From Sphingomonas sp. G-3-2-10 (lineage in GTDB: Bacteria > Pseudomonadota > Alphaproteobacteria > Sphingomonadales > Sphingomonadaceae): 64,000 bases of DNA. The translations under genes and the position numbers were made by a program. Under the pieces are notes generated by a model, which was not told the DNA's origin, did no database searches, and saw only the letters and a list, made by a program, of their open reading frames with translations. Below are positions 36,368-47,154 of this stretch, in pieces (position 1 is the first letter of the stretch; every line of letters starts with the position of its first letter). The DNA lies in NCBI RefSeq assembly GCF_012927115.1, contig NZ_JABBFY010000001.1, positions 682,001-746,000 of the forward strand. Reading direction: 5' to 3'.

Positions 36368-38566
36368 TCAGAACTTGATGGCGAGATCCATGCCGATCGT
36401 GCGCGGGGCGATCACGCCCATTGCGAACGGGCTGGATGCCGGGGTCAGGCCCAGCGTGCCCAGCGCGGTGATGCCGCGCTCGTCGGTCAGGTTCTTAGCG
36501 TACACCGTCAGGCTGTAATTCTTGTAGCTCAGCCCGGCGTTCAGCCCCAGCGTGGTATATTCGGGCAGGCTGCGCAGCGCCCGGTTGGTATAGTTGGACG
36601 TGCGTTCGCCGACATGGCCGACGATGCCGCCGAACGAGCCGTTCAGGTCGCCGCCCAGGCTGAAGTCGTACTGCGCGGTGACCGATCCCGACCAGCGCGG
36701 GACCAGCGGCATCCGGTCGCCCTTCAGGCCGCCCGCGGCCGGCGCATCTTCGGTCAGGTGCGCATCGGTATAGGCCGCGTTGATGCCGAAGCTGAGGCCG
36801 CGGACCGGATTGATCCGGACGGTCGCTTCGCCGCCGGTGCTGACCGCGTCGCCGCCATTGACGAAGAAGTTGAACCCGCCCGCGCTGGTCTGGATCTGCA
36901 CGTCCTTCCAGTCGGTGTGGAACAGCGCCGCGTCGACCGTGAGCATCCGATCGAATGCCGAGACCTTGAAGCCGCCTTCATAGCTGGTCAGGCGATCGGG
37001 ATCGAAGGTGACCGGCGCGCCGACGCCCGGCGCGTTCGGGCCGCCCGGGCGATAGCCCGACGAGGCGCGGAGATAGACCATCGCGTTTTCGGAAATGCGG
37101 AAGCGCGGGCTGACGAGGAAGGTGAACACGTCCGCCTTCTCGGTGCCGTGGCCGACATTCGATCCGCCGGGGATGATCAGGCCGACATAGCTGTGATCAT
37201 AGACCTGGCTGTCATGCGAATAACGGCCGCCCAGCAGCACGTCGAACCGGTCGCCGAAATGGACCGTGGTGTTCGCGAAGATCGAATATTCGCTGTACTT
37301 CGACGTGATCGATGCGGTCGCGATGTTCGGGAAGGCGACGTCCGCGCCCGTCACCGGATTGAAGGTGAAGAATTTGGGGATGCGGTTCGCATCGTCCTCG
37401 TGCGTATAATAGAATCCGACCTGAGCATCGAACAGGCCGCCCGCGAGGCCATTGGCGTCGGCGCGGAATTCCTGCGACCAGCGCTCGACCGTGGTCGACT
37501 GGACCGAACGCACGCCGATGCCGCCCAGCGCCAGGCCGAAGCTGGACGAGGCATCGACGCCGGTATCCGCCTTCGCGGTCTGATAGGTGGTCGACGAGGT
37601 CAGCTCGACCGCGCCGAGATCGACGTTGATCGTGCCGTTGTACAGGCGGAACGAGACCTTGCCGCGCTCGCGCGACAGATGCCGCTGGCGCAGATCGCCA
37701 TAGAGCGGGAGCAGCGAGTTCGGATCCACGTCGATCACGCTGGTGCCGCCGACCTTGGTGTCCTGACCGATCGCCTGCAGGCTGATGCGCACGTTCGGGC
37801 CGAGCTTCGCGGCGATCTGAACGCGGCCGCCGGTGACGTCGGCATAATTGACGTCCTTTGCTGCGGCCGGGCCTGAAACGATGTCGATGAAGCCGGCATC
37901 GCGGCGGTTGAACGCGCTGGCGCGAACGACCAGCGTATCGCTGATCAGCGGCACGTTGATCGAGCCGCGCACGGCATAGCCGGTGCCGCCGCCCAGCACG
38001 CTGTTGACGCCGCCCGAGATGCGGCCGGAGACGCTGTTATAGTCCGGCGCGGTGGTGACGTACTTGATCAGGCCGCCCATCGAATTGGCGCCGTAGAGCG
38101 TGCCCTGCGGCCCCTTGAGCACTTCGATCTGGCCGAGATCGGCGGGATCGAGATCGAGCGTGGTGTTCGATCCGCCGGTATAGGCGTTGACCGATCCGAT
38201 CGGCGCTTCGTCGACATAGAAGGAGGTTGCGGCGGCGGACTGGGCCGGGCCGGTGGTGATGCCGCGCAGCGTGACCTGGGTGAGGCCGGGACGGCCCGAG
38301 GAAAGCGACAGGCCCGGAACCTGAGTCGCATAATCCTCGAACTTCACCGCGCCCTGCTGCTGGAGCGTTTCGGAGCTGACCACTGCGACCGACGCGGGAA
38401 CGTCCTGAAGCCGCTGCGAGCGCTTCTGCGCGGTGACGACGATTTCCGGATTGCCGGCGCCGTCATCGGCGGGAGCGGCATCCTGCGCGAAGGCCGGCGC
38501 GGCGGCGAAAAGCACGGCAGCGGTGCCTGCGAGCAACGCGGTGCGGCCGGTCAGAACCTTGATCAA
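36368..38566 (-). CDS. TonB-dependent outer-membrane receptor
   Basis: 732 residues from a TTG at 38566 preceded by GGGAGGG, giving a signal peptide IKVLTGRTALLAGTAAVLFA. TonB box EIVVTAQKRSQRLQDVPASV; plug motifs VTLRGITTGPA and IEVLKGPQGTLYGANSMGG; C-terminal barrel ending in LAIKF. Substrate unknown. It lies head-to-tail after the porin gene on the same strand, separated by about 190 bases with palindromes. Confidence 0.92.
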   Translation of the reverse strand: MIKVLTGRTALLAGTAAVLFAAAPAFAQDAAPADDGAGNPEIVVTAQKRSQRLQDVPASVAVVSSETLQQQGAVKFEDYATQVPGLSLSSGRPGLTQVTLRGITTGPAQSAAATSFYVDEAPIGSVNAYTGGSNTTLDLDPADLGQIEVLKGPQGTLYGANSMGGLIKYVTTAPDYNSVSGRISGGVNSVLGGGTGYAVRGSINVPLISDTLVVRASAFNRRDAGFIDIVSGPAAAKDVNYADVTGGRVQIAAKLGPNVRISLQAIGQDTKVGGTSVIDVDPNSLLPLYGDLRQRHLSRERGKVSFRLYNGTINVDLGAVELTSSTTYQTAKADTGVDASSSFGLALGGIGVRSVQSTTVERWSQEFRADANGLAGGLFDAQVGFYYTHEDDANRIPKFFTFNPVTGADVAFPNIATASITSKYSEYSIFANTTVHFGDRFDVLLGGRYSHDSQVYDHSYVGLIIPGGSNVGHGTEKADVFTFLVSPRFRISENAMVYLRASSGYRPGGPNAPGVGAPVTFDPDRLTSYEGGFKVSAFDRMLTVDAALFHTDWKDVQIQTSAGGFNFFVNGGDAVSTGGEATVRINPVRGLSFGINAAYTDAHLTEDAPAAGGLKGDRMPLVPRWSGSVTAQYDFSLGGDLNGSFGGIVGHVGERTSNYTNRALRSLPEYTTLGLNAGLSYKNYSLTVYAKNLTDERGITALGTLGLTPASSPFAMGVIAPRTIGMDLAIKF

Positions 38567-38676
38567 AGCAACCCTCCCAAACTGTAATTTCGCTTATTGT
38601 GGGATGCTACCTATCAGATAGCTTTTCCCGATGCGCTGCCTTGCTCTTTGCCGATCCGCTCGGACTCTATGCGGGC

Positions 38677-38738
38677 ATGTGCGCCGATCGGCACATAGGG
38701 TTTAGCACGTAAATCGCCGGAAATCCGTGGATTTCCGG
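38677..38738. promoter_or_regulatory. Two inverted repeats upstream of the TonB receptor at 36368
   Basis: CCGGAAATCC-GT-GGATTTCCGG at 38717-38738 is perfect. ATGTG..CCGATCGG..CACAT at 38677-38696 is palindromic but for one extra base. They lie between the porin stop and the receptor start (minus strand). They may be operators or, for the first, a weak porin terminator without a T-run. Confidence 0.4.
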
Positions 38739-38757
38739 CCGTTCTGGAGGGGGGTGC

Positions 38758-40092
38758 CTAGAAGCTGGCGGTCAGATTGAGCGAGCCATAGAGGGTTGTC
38801 TCACCCCGCGGCGCGTTGGGAGCCTGCTCGAGGAACCGCCCCTTCGCCAGCACCACGCTATTGGCTTCGAAGCGCAGTGTGTTCGGCCGGACCCACCAGC
38901 GCAGCCGCGCGTCGAACTGGTGCCCGGCGAACCCGCCCGATCGGCCGCTGGCGTCGCGCACCCCGGTCGTCGAGAAGCTGTCGGTCGGCTCGGCGAGCCA
39001 CAACGCGTGATAGCTGGCGAACAGATCGAGGCGCTTGGAAGGAACGGCTTCGATCCGGATTCCCGGCGTCGAGATATTGGCGCGGCCGACTGCATTATAG
39101 AGACCCGAGGGCGCGAGATCGGCGCGGCGCATCCCGAACAGCGTGTCGAAGCGGCCATAGCGCCCGCCCGCGCGGTCGCCGCTGGCGCGGTCATATTCCA
39201 GCGAGAGACGCGGCTTCCACGCGCCGGCGAAGGTGTAGCCCACATCGCCGTGGATGAACCATGCGGAAACGGGGAGCTGGGCGGCGTTGGATGCGGTGGA
39301 AGCGCTGATGTTGCCCGACTGGTAGAATGCCTCGATCTCGATATCGGCTTTCCCGGCTGCCGGATCGCGGAGGATGCGCCCGCCATAGGTGTTCAGCGAA
39401 CGATCGCGCGTGGTGCGGCCCGGTGCGTCCCGCTCGCCAAGATGGTAGAAGCTGAGTTCGGCCGTCAGCGGGCCGATCGCCTTCGCCTTCGCCGCGGTGC
39501 CGCCCCACAGGACGAGATCGAAGCCTTCAAGATCGAATGCGATCGCATTGCGGCGGACTGCCGCCGGATCGTCGGGGCGGCGCTGCTGCGGCAGGACGTA
39601 GATCAGGGTGGCAATGATCCCGCCATTGGCGGTCAGGCTGGCCTGAACGCCGGTATAGCCGTTGGTGGTGTTGCGGTAATCGTCCGCCGCGACCAGCCTG
39701 CGCGAGCCCATATTGAGCGTGAAACGGCCGGCCCGCAGATTGAGCTTCGCGCCATTGCCCAAGCCGAAATCCGCGGCGGCATAGGCCTGGACGAGTTCGA
39801 GCGCGTTGACTTCGTTGGTCGAAACCGGGGTTCCCGGTTCCTCGCCATAAACGCGGCTGTCCCACAGCTCCGCGACGAGGCTTACCGGCCCGGTCCTGTA
39901 TCGCGCCAGCAGCGTGGTGCGCAGATTGACGAGGTCGTCATGCGCGTTGAATCCGGCGCGCGGCTGATTGGCGATCGCTTCGTAGCGCAGCCGGACGGTG
40001 CCCGAGACATCGAGACCTTCGGAATCCTGCGCGAAGGCAGGGCCGGCGGCGAGGGCGGTGGCGAGTGAAAGTGACAGGCGGAGGCTGAGCAT
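38758..40092 (-). CDS. Alginate-export-family outer-membrane porin
   Basis: 444 residues with a signal peptide (LSLRLSLSLATALAAGPAFA) and no TonB plug. The pattern VSGTVRLRYEAIANQPR, VNLRTTLLARY, LRAGRFTLNMGSRRLVA and a terminal Phe matches the AlgE-like alginate-export barrel family. In sphingomonads most members are general porins, not alginate exporters. Substrate unknown. Confidence 0.78.
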   Translation of the reverse strand: MLSLRLSLSLATALAAGPAFAQDSEGLDVSGTVRLRYEAIANQPRAGFNAHDDLVNLRTTLLARYRTGPVSLVAELWDSRVYGEEPGTPVSTNEVNALELVQAYAAADFGLGNGAKLNLRAGRFTLNMGSRRLVAADDYRNTTNGYTGVQASLTANGGIIATLIYVLPQQRRPDDPAAVRRNAIAFDLEGFDLVLWGGTAAKAKAIGPLTAELSFYHLGERDAPGRTTRDRSLNTYGGRILRDPAAGKADIEIEAFYQSGNISASTASNAAQLPVSAWFIHGDVGYTFAGAWKPRLSLEYDRASGDRAGGRYGRFDTLFGMRRADLAPSGLYNAVGRANISTPGIRIEAVPSKRLDLFASYHALWLAEPTDSFSTTGVRDASGRSGGFAGHQFDARLRWWVRPNTLRFEANSVVLAKGRFLEQAPNAPRGETTLYGSLNLTASF

Positions 40093-40215
40093 GGAGGCGT
40101 CCCGGACGAGGGTGGACGCGATGCTTTGGCTGCTGCCTCATGGGGAGATCGCGGTCCCCATGTTCCGGCTTCAATCGCAGGGGGCGCGGCAAGTCAAGCA
40201 CGAGGGGAGCCGCGT

Positions 40216-41769
40216 CTATTTCCTTGCCTTCACGCGTCCCCAGAATTCGCGAATCTGCGGATCGGGATCGTGGATCACGCTGGGCGGATCGTTGAAGATG
40301 AAGGTCGTCCGCGTCCTTTCGTCATAGGGCGCCCATGCCGGGATGCCCTTTCCGTTCGGGTTGCCGGTGCGCGCGAAGTTCGCCCAGACATGCATCATCA
40401 GCGCGGCCATGCTATCCTGTGAGGGCCCACTGCCGACCAGATCGGCCGAGACGCCGACCGTGCCGAATACGAAGGGCAGCTCCACGCCGTGGGGCGAGCG
40501 GAGAATGCCGTCCTGCACCGGCGTCCGCCAGTCGGTGCGGTACATCCACACCGGCGCGCCGCCCAGCGAGGTCTTGCGCTCGGCCAGCGTCACCGCCCCC
40601 CACAGGAACATGCTGTCGCCGAGCAGGCTGGCGAGCAGGTGCATCGGCTTGTCGCCCGGCGCGCGCGCCTTGTAGAGCGCCACCGCTTCCTGCGCGAGCG
40701 GACCGGTGAGGATCGTCCCCATGAAATTGAGCTTGGTATCGTCGGTCGCCGGCCATGTCGGATCGGACAGAAGCACCGACGTCGCTTCGTCGCGCGCGGT
40801 GCCCATCATGATCGGAATGTTCTTCGCCAGCGGCGTGGCGACCGGATCGAAGGGGTGGGTGGGCAGCACGGTCCCATCGACCCAGGGCCGATAGGTCAGC
40901 AACTGCGCCTTGCCGCCGAACGCCGCGATCAGATCGGCCATCGGCAGGTCGCGCAGCTTTGCGACGTCCGTGGGTTTGAGTTTCAGCGAGGCGAGCACGG
41001 CATCGCGCGCGGCGATCGATTCGGCTTCGGTACCCAGACGCGGATCGGAGCCGCTCTGGATGATCGCCTTGTGAAACAGGCCGCTCGCGGCGGGCATCGC
41101 GATCAGGCCCGAAATCTTGCCGCCGCCGCCCGACTGGCCGAACAGGGTGACATTGCCCGGATCGCCGCCGAATTGCCCGATATTGGCGCGGACCCATTTG
41201 AGCGCGGCGACGATGTCGAGTTGCCCTGCATTGGCGTCGAAATCGCCTTTCGCCTCGGGGCCGAGGTTCAGATAGCCGAAGCCGTTGAGCCGGTGGTTGA
41301 GCGTGACGATCACCACGTCCTCGCGCTTCGCCAGCGTGGTGCCGTCATAATATTTGTCGCTGCCCGATCCGAAGCCGAACGCGCCGCCATGCAGCCAGAC
41401 CATGACCGGCTTCTTCGCTTTCGGCTCGAGGGCGGAGGTCCAGACGTTGAGGACGAGGCAATCCTCGCTCACCGGCAGATCCGAAAAGGCGATGATGAAG
41501 CCGGGCATATTGAGCGGCGGCTGGGGGCAGCGATCGCCGAACTTGGTCGCGGGGCGGACGCCCTGCCACGGCGCGACCGGTCGCGGCGCGCGGAAGCGGT
41601 TCTGGCCGCCGGTGTCCGCGCCATAATGCACGCCCAGGAAGCTGTGGACGCCGTTCGCGGTGGCGCCGCTCAATCTGCCGGTATCGGTAGTGACGACGGG
41701 CGCTCTCTGCGCCAGCGCCGGAGCGGCGGCGAGGGCGAGCGCGGCGGTGGCGGCCAGCAGATGCTTCAT
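40216..41769 (-). CDS. Secreted type-B carboxylesterase
   Basis: 517 residues from the ATG at 41769, with a signal peptide ([19 protein letters not shown]). An alpha/beta-hydrolase with FLGVHYGADT, the Cys-containing SEDCLVLNVWTS, oxyanion-hole VWLHGGAFGFGSG, and the nucleophile elbow FGQSGGGGK (GQSGG in place of the usual GESAG). A late His lies in SPHGVELPFVFG. It hydrolyses esters in the periplasm or outside; the substrate is unknown. An earlier in-frame start would extend it into the nadV end. Confidence 0.88.
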   Translation of the reverse strand: MKHLLAATAALALAAAPALAQRAPVVTTDTGRLSGATANGVHSFLGVHYGADTGGQNRFRAPRPVAPWQGVRPATKFGDRCPQPPLNMPGFIIAFSDLPVSEDCLVLNVWTSALEPKAKKPVMVWLHGGAFGFGSGSDKYYDGTTLAKREDVVIVTLNHRLNGFGYLNLGPEAKGDFDANAGQLDIVAALKWVRANIGQFGGDPGNVTLFGQSGGGGKISGLIAMPAASGLFHKAIIQSGSDPRLGTEAESIAARDAVLASLKLKPTDVAKLRDLPMADLIAAFGGKAQLLTYRPWVDGTVLPTHPFDPVATPLAKNIPIMMGTARDEATSVLLSDPTWPATDDTKLNFMGTILTGPLAQEAVALYKARAPGDKPMHLLASLLGDSMFLWGAVTLAERKTSLGGAPVWMYRTDWRTPVQDGILRSPHGVELPFVFGTVGVSADLVGSGPSQDSMAALMMHVWANFARTGNPNGKGIPAWAPYDERTRTTFIFNDPPSVIHDPDPQIREFWGRVKARK

Positions 41770-41807
41770 CGGTCGGGTCCTCTCGATCGTGCCGGGAGGA
41801 AATAGCG

Positions 41808-41840
41808 CAAACGCCCCGTCCTGTGCGGGCGGGGCGTTTG
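41808..41840 (-). terminator. Hairpin between nadV and the esterase
   Basis: CAAACGCCCCG and CGGGGCGTTTG form a perfect 11-pair stem, 24 bases past the nadV stop. The T-run is poor, so termination may be partial. Confidence 0.6.
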
Positions 41841-41863
41841 CCGATTGGCAGCGGAATTGTGCC

Positions 41864-43264
41864 CTAGCCGAGCAGGCCCGCCTCGGAGCGCGCACGGACC
41901 TCGTCGAGGCTGTGCTCCTTGAGCATCTCGCCATTGCGCCACACCGGCTGGAGCAGGCTCGCGCCCTGCGGCACGGCATCGAGGCGCTTCGCGACCAGCC
42001 TGCCATTCTCCGCGAGCACCGCCTGACGCCCGGCCTTGGAGCCTTTGCCCGGATCGGTCAGCGGGGTCTTGCTGACATCGTGCCACACGCCGTTCCCGTC
42101 GCGCATCGCATTGGCCTTCATCGCGAAGCGCAGCGTGTCGCGGTTGACGTGCTGGAGCAGTCCGCCGCCCATACCGAACGCGATATTGTCGATCGCGAAG
42201 CCGCTTTCGATCACGCGGTCGACCAGCCGGGCGATGCTGTCGATGTTCATGCCGTCGCCCTGGATCAGCCGGACATGCGGATCGAGCACACGATAGCCCT
42301 TGCCGTTGGTGGCGCCGCCGAACTTCTCCCACAGCACGCCCAGCGCGCGGACGGGCGTCTCGACCGGATCGCCGCTGTCGGGGCGGACCACCAGAGTGCC
42401 GCCCTCGGCCAGCACCTGATCCTTGAGGCTGCCGCCCCAGATATTGGCGACGGCATTGTCGAGGTCATAGCTGTCGGAGACGACCGCGACGATCTTTCCT
42501 TCGCGCTTGAACTGGCGGAGCATGTTCGCATAGGCGGCTTCCTCGCGGTCGCGGCCCCAACTGGTCATCGTGCTGTGCTCGGCGGCGGGGATGGAGAAGC
42601 CGGGCATCGCCTTCGCGCCATAGAAGCGGCGCGCGGCTAAGATCGCCTCCATCGTGTCGGTGCCCTCGAAATTGACTAGATGCGCCAGCCCGCCCAGCGC
42701 GGCGCTTTCGGCGGAAGAAACGCCGCGCGCGCCGAAATCGTGGAGCTTGAAGGGCAGTTGCCCCATCGGATCGTCGGAGCTGCGGACGAGGCCGGCATGG
42801 ATCACTCGCTTGGCTTTGCCGCTCAGCGTCGCAACGGTGGTGGGATACCAGATGCCGCGCAGCAGCGCCGTTTCGATCCAGGTGCTCAGCCACGGCATAC
42901 GCGGATCGCTATTCTCCACCTGCACCAGCGGCACGCCGCTCGGCGCGAGAGTGCCTTCGGGCAGCGCGCTGATCTCGAGCGGAAGGAATCCGCCATGATC
43001 GGCGAGGATCGCGTCCCAGCCGGCGCGGTTGAACGGCACGCCGTGCGCGGCGCAGACTTCCTCCGCTTCCTCGATATCCGCGCGGCTGACGGGATGGGCG
43101 AGATAGCCGAGCAGGAATGCCTGAAGGCCGAAGAAGATCAGCTCGTCCGCGAACGGATTGGGCCGCGCCTCGACATAGGCGCTGATCGTGCGCGCTTCGG
43201 GCGGGTATTGGAGGAAGTGGCTTTGCTTGTAGCTGTCGGTCGCCAGAATCAGGTTGGTCGTCAT
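41864..43264 (-). CDS. nadV: Nicotinamide phosphoribosyltransferase (NadV/NAMPT type)
   Basis: 466 residues beginning LILATDSYKQSHFLQYPP, the NAMPT signature, with FKLHDFGARGVSS, FEGTDT, SDSYD and VVRPDSGDP (the PRPP site). It makes NMN from nicotinamide. It lies 53 bases after nadM on the same strand, so the two together turn nicotinamide into NAD in two steps. Confidence 0.92.
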   Translation of the reverse strand: MTTNLILATDSYKQSHFLQYPPEARTISAYVEARPNPFADELIFFGLQAFLLGYLAHPVSRADIEEAEEVCAAHGVPFNRAGWDAILADHGGFLPLEISALPEGTLAPSGVPLVQVENSDPRMPWLSTWIETALLRGIWYPTTVATLSGKAKRVIHAGLVRSSDDPMGQLPFKLHDFGARGVSSAESAALGGLAHLVNFEGTDTMEAILAARRFYGAKAMPGFSIPAAEHSTMTSWGRDREEAAYANMLRQFKREGKIVAVVSDSYDLDNAVANIWGGSLKDQVLAEGGTLVVRPDSGDPVETPVRALGVLWEKFGGATNGKGYRVLDPHVRLIQGDGMNIDSIARLVDRVIESGFAIDNIAFGMGGGLLQHVNRDTLRFAMKANAMRDGNGVWHDVSKTPLTDPGKGSKAGRQAVLAENGRLVAKRLDAVPQGASLLQPVWRNGEMLKEHSLDEVRARSEAGLLG

Positions 43265-43317
43265 GATGTGAGCTCCTCACATGCGGTGTGTCGCGCCGGG
43301 CTCCCCGGCGCGGGTCT

Positions 43318-44361
43318 TCAAAGGTCGGCCATCTGGGTGATGATCGACCAGTGATCTTCGAAGAACATGTCGGCGGTCAGATCGCCGATGCGATACCAGT
43401 GTGCGTGCGCGGCATCGTCGCCGCCTTTCACCGTGAACAGGCTGCGCCGTTCGGGCAGGCGGAACAGATAGGCATGGGTGATGATGCGGCCGCGAAGCGA
43501 GCGGTTCGGCGCGTCGAACACGCGGGTGCGGCTGTCGTCGATGAAGGACGCCAGCATCGCGGGCGGGATCTGCCCCTTGGCGTCGCCGATGCCGGTTTCC
43601 TCGCGCAGTTCGCGGATCGCCGCGTCGCGGATGCGCTCGCCCGGATCGACGAAGCCACCGGGGATGGCGAGCAAGCCTTTACCCGGAAGCCGGCCGCGCT
43701 CGACCAGCAGGATATGGCCGGACTGGACCACCACCGCATCGGCGGTGACGAACGGTCCCTTGCCCCATTGCGCGGGATAGGCGTCGAGATATTCGCGCTC
43801 GGCCAGCAGCGTGCGGAATTCGTCGCCCATCGCGAAGGCATCCATCCATTCGGCCACGCCGGTGGAAAGGATGCTGCGCGGCACCACCGGTATGCGCTGG
43901 AAATACTGCTTCCGCACATCGCTCGCGCTGAACGTGCCATATTGGCTATCCACCTGGATATTCTCCCATTCGGGGAACATCTTGAGGTAATAGCTGGTCG
44001 CGTCCTTGCCGTATCCGGCGAGGTTCACCTTTGCCTCCGCCGGGCTGTTTCCCGCGGCGAGGACGACGCGCTTCACGCGGTTCTGCACCTCGGCGCACCA
44101 TGCAGTGTCGGAATAGAGATGATCGTCCAGCGGCTCGACCACCAGCCGGCCATTGGCCATCTCGTACGCGAAGCTCTTGCGGAACATCGCCACGCGCTCG
44201 TCATAGGTGAACGGGTTGCGCGGATCGCGGGCGACATTGGCCGACCCGATCAGGACGATGACATGGCTGGTCCGGGAAAGCGCCTCGCGCACCACATGCT
44301 CGTGGCCGATGTGCAAAGGCTGAAAGCGTCCGATAAAGACGCTGAAATCGTTCGATTGCAT
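43318..44361 (-). CDS. nadM: Bifunctional NMN adenylyltransferase/Nudix hydrolase
   Basis: 347 residues. The N-terminal nucleotidyltransferase has GRFQPLHIGH (HxGH) and the later STFSASDVR-type loop; the C-terminal Nudix box is GGFVDPGERIRDAAIRELREETGIGD-like (about residues 213-238). This fusion joins NMN to ATP and hydrolyses ADP-ribose-like nucleotides. The fused layout is known from cyanobacteria and Francisella. Confidence 0.92.
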   Translation of the reverse strand: MQSNDFSVFIGRFQPLHIGHEHVVREALSRTSHVIVLIGSANVARDPRNPFTYDERVAMFRKSFAYEMANGRLVVEPLDDHLYSDTAWCAEVQNRVKRVVLAAGNSPAEAKVNLAGYGKDATSYYLKMFPEWENIQVDSQYGTFSASDVRKQYFQRIPVVPRSILSTGVAEWMDAFAMGDEFRTLLAEREYLDAYPAQWGKGPFVTADAVVVQSGHILLVERGRLPGKGLLAIPGGFVDPGERIRDAAIRELREETGIGDAKGQIPPAMLASFIDDSRTRVFDAPNRSLRGRIITHAYLFRLPERRSLFTVKGGDDAAHAHWYRIGDLTADMFFEDHWSIITQMADL

Positions 44362-44453
44362 TCGAGGCTCCCTCGAAAAGCGAATGTAAAGCCGGCGGAC
44401 TCCCCGTCGACGACTCGCTTATACGCCTCGCGCGGAGGCGCTGCAACGGCGGA

Positions 44454-46382
<1,929 letters not shown>

Positions 46383-46390
<8 letters not shown>

Positions 46391-47057
46391 AGCGCAGTCC
46401 CATCGCCTCGAGCTTCTCGCGCATCTTGTAGATATCGAGACCCAGTTCGCCAGCCGCGAGCCGCGCGCGCTTGTCGGTTTCGGCGGCTTCGCGGGCGAGG
46501 GACTTTTCGAGCACCGACGCGGCATCGGCGCGCTTGACCACGCACACCCCGTCATCGTCCGCGACGATCACGTCGCCGGCTTCGATCGCCGCACCAGCGC
46601 ACACGATCGGCACGTTGACCGACCCCAAAGTCGCCTTGATCGTTCCCTGCGCGAAGACGCTTTTCGACCAGACCGGGAAGCCCATCTCGGTCAGGTCGCG
46701 CACGTCGCGCACGCCGGCGTCGATCACGAGCCCGCGACAGCCGCGTGCCATCGCCGAGGTGGCGAGCAGGTCGCCGAAATAGCCGTCGTCGCACGGGCTG
46801 GTAGGCGCGAGGACGATGATGTCGCCGGGGCCGAGCTGCTCGATCGCGACATGGACCATCCAATTGTCGCCCGGGGGTGCCGAGATGGTGACCGCCGAAC
46901 CTGCGATCCGCGCACCCGCATAAATCGGGCGCATGTGCGGCGCGAGCAGACCGATCCGGCCCTGCGCTTCATGCACCGTCGCGACGCCGCACTTGGCGAG
47001 TCCGTCGATGACCGCCGCATCGGCACGCTCGATATTCTGGACGACACGTCCTGCCAC
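46383..47057 (-). CDS. ligK: 4-carboxy-4-hydroxy-2-oxoadipate aldolase LigK
   Basis: 224 residues from a GTG at 47057, chosen because GGAGA lies seven bases upstream and [16 protein letters not shown] is the conserved start. RraA-like fold with metal/substrate residues in DAGVRDVRD and [14 protein letters not shown]. It cleaves the last intermediate to pyruvate and oxaloacetate. First gene of the minus-strand lig arm, 97 bases from the divergent regulator. Confidence 0.94.
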
Positions 47058-47154
47058 TGTCTGTCTCCTTGAATTGGTTTCGGGATGGGCGGGGGCAGGG
47101 CGGGGAGCAACTAACAATTGCGGATCGCCGATAAGTTTTTACGATAGGTCGCAC
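47058..47154. promoter_or_regulatory. Divergent lig control region
   Basis: 97 bases between ligK (-) and the LysR-type regulator (+). It includes ATCGCC-GATAAGTTTTTACGAT, a loose ATCG..CGAT dyad with T/A-rich core, and ACAATTGCGGA. LysR-type proteins commonly bind here and control both sides. Exact site and promoters were not resolved. Confidence 0.5.
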
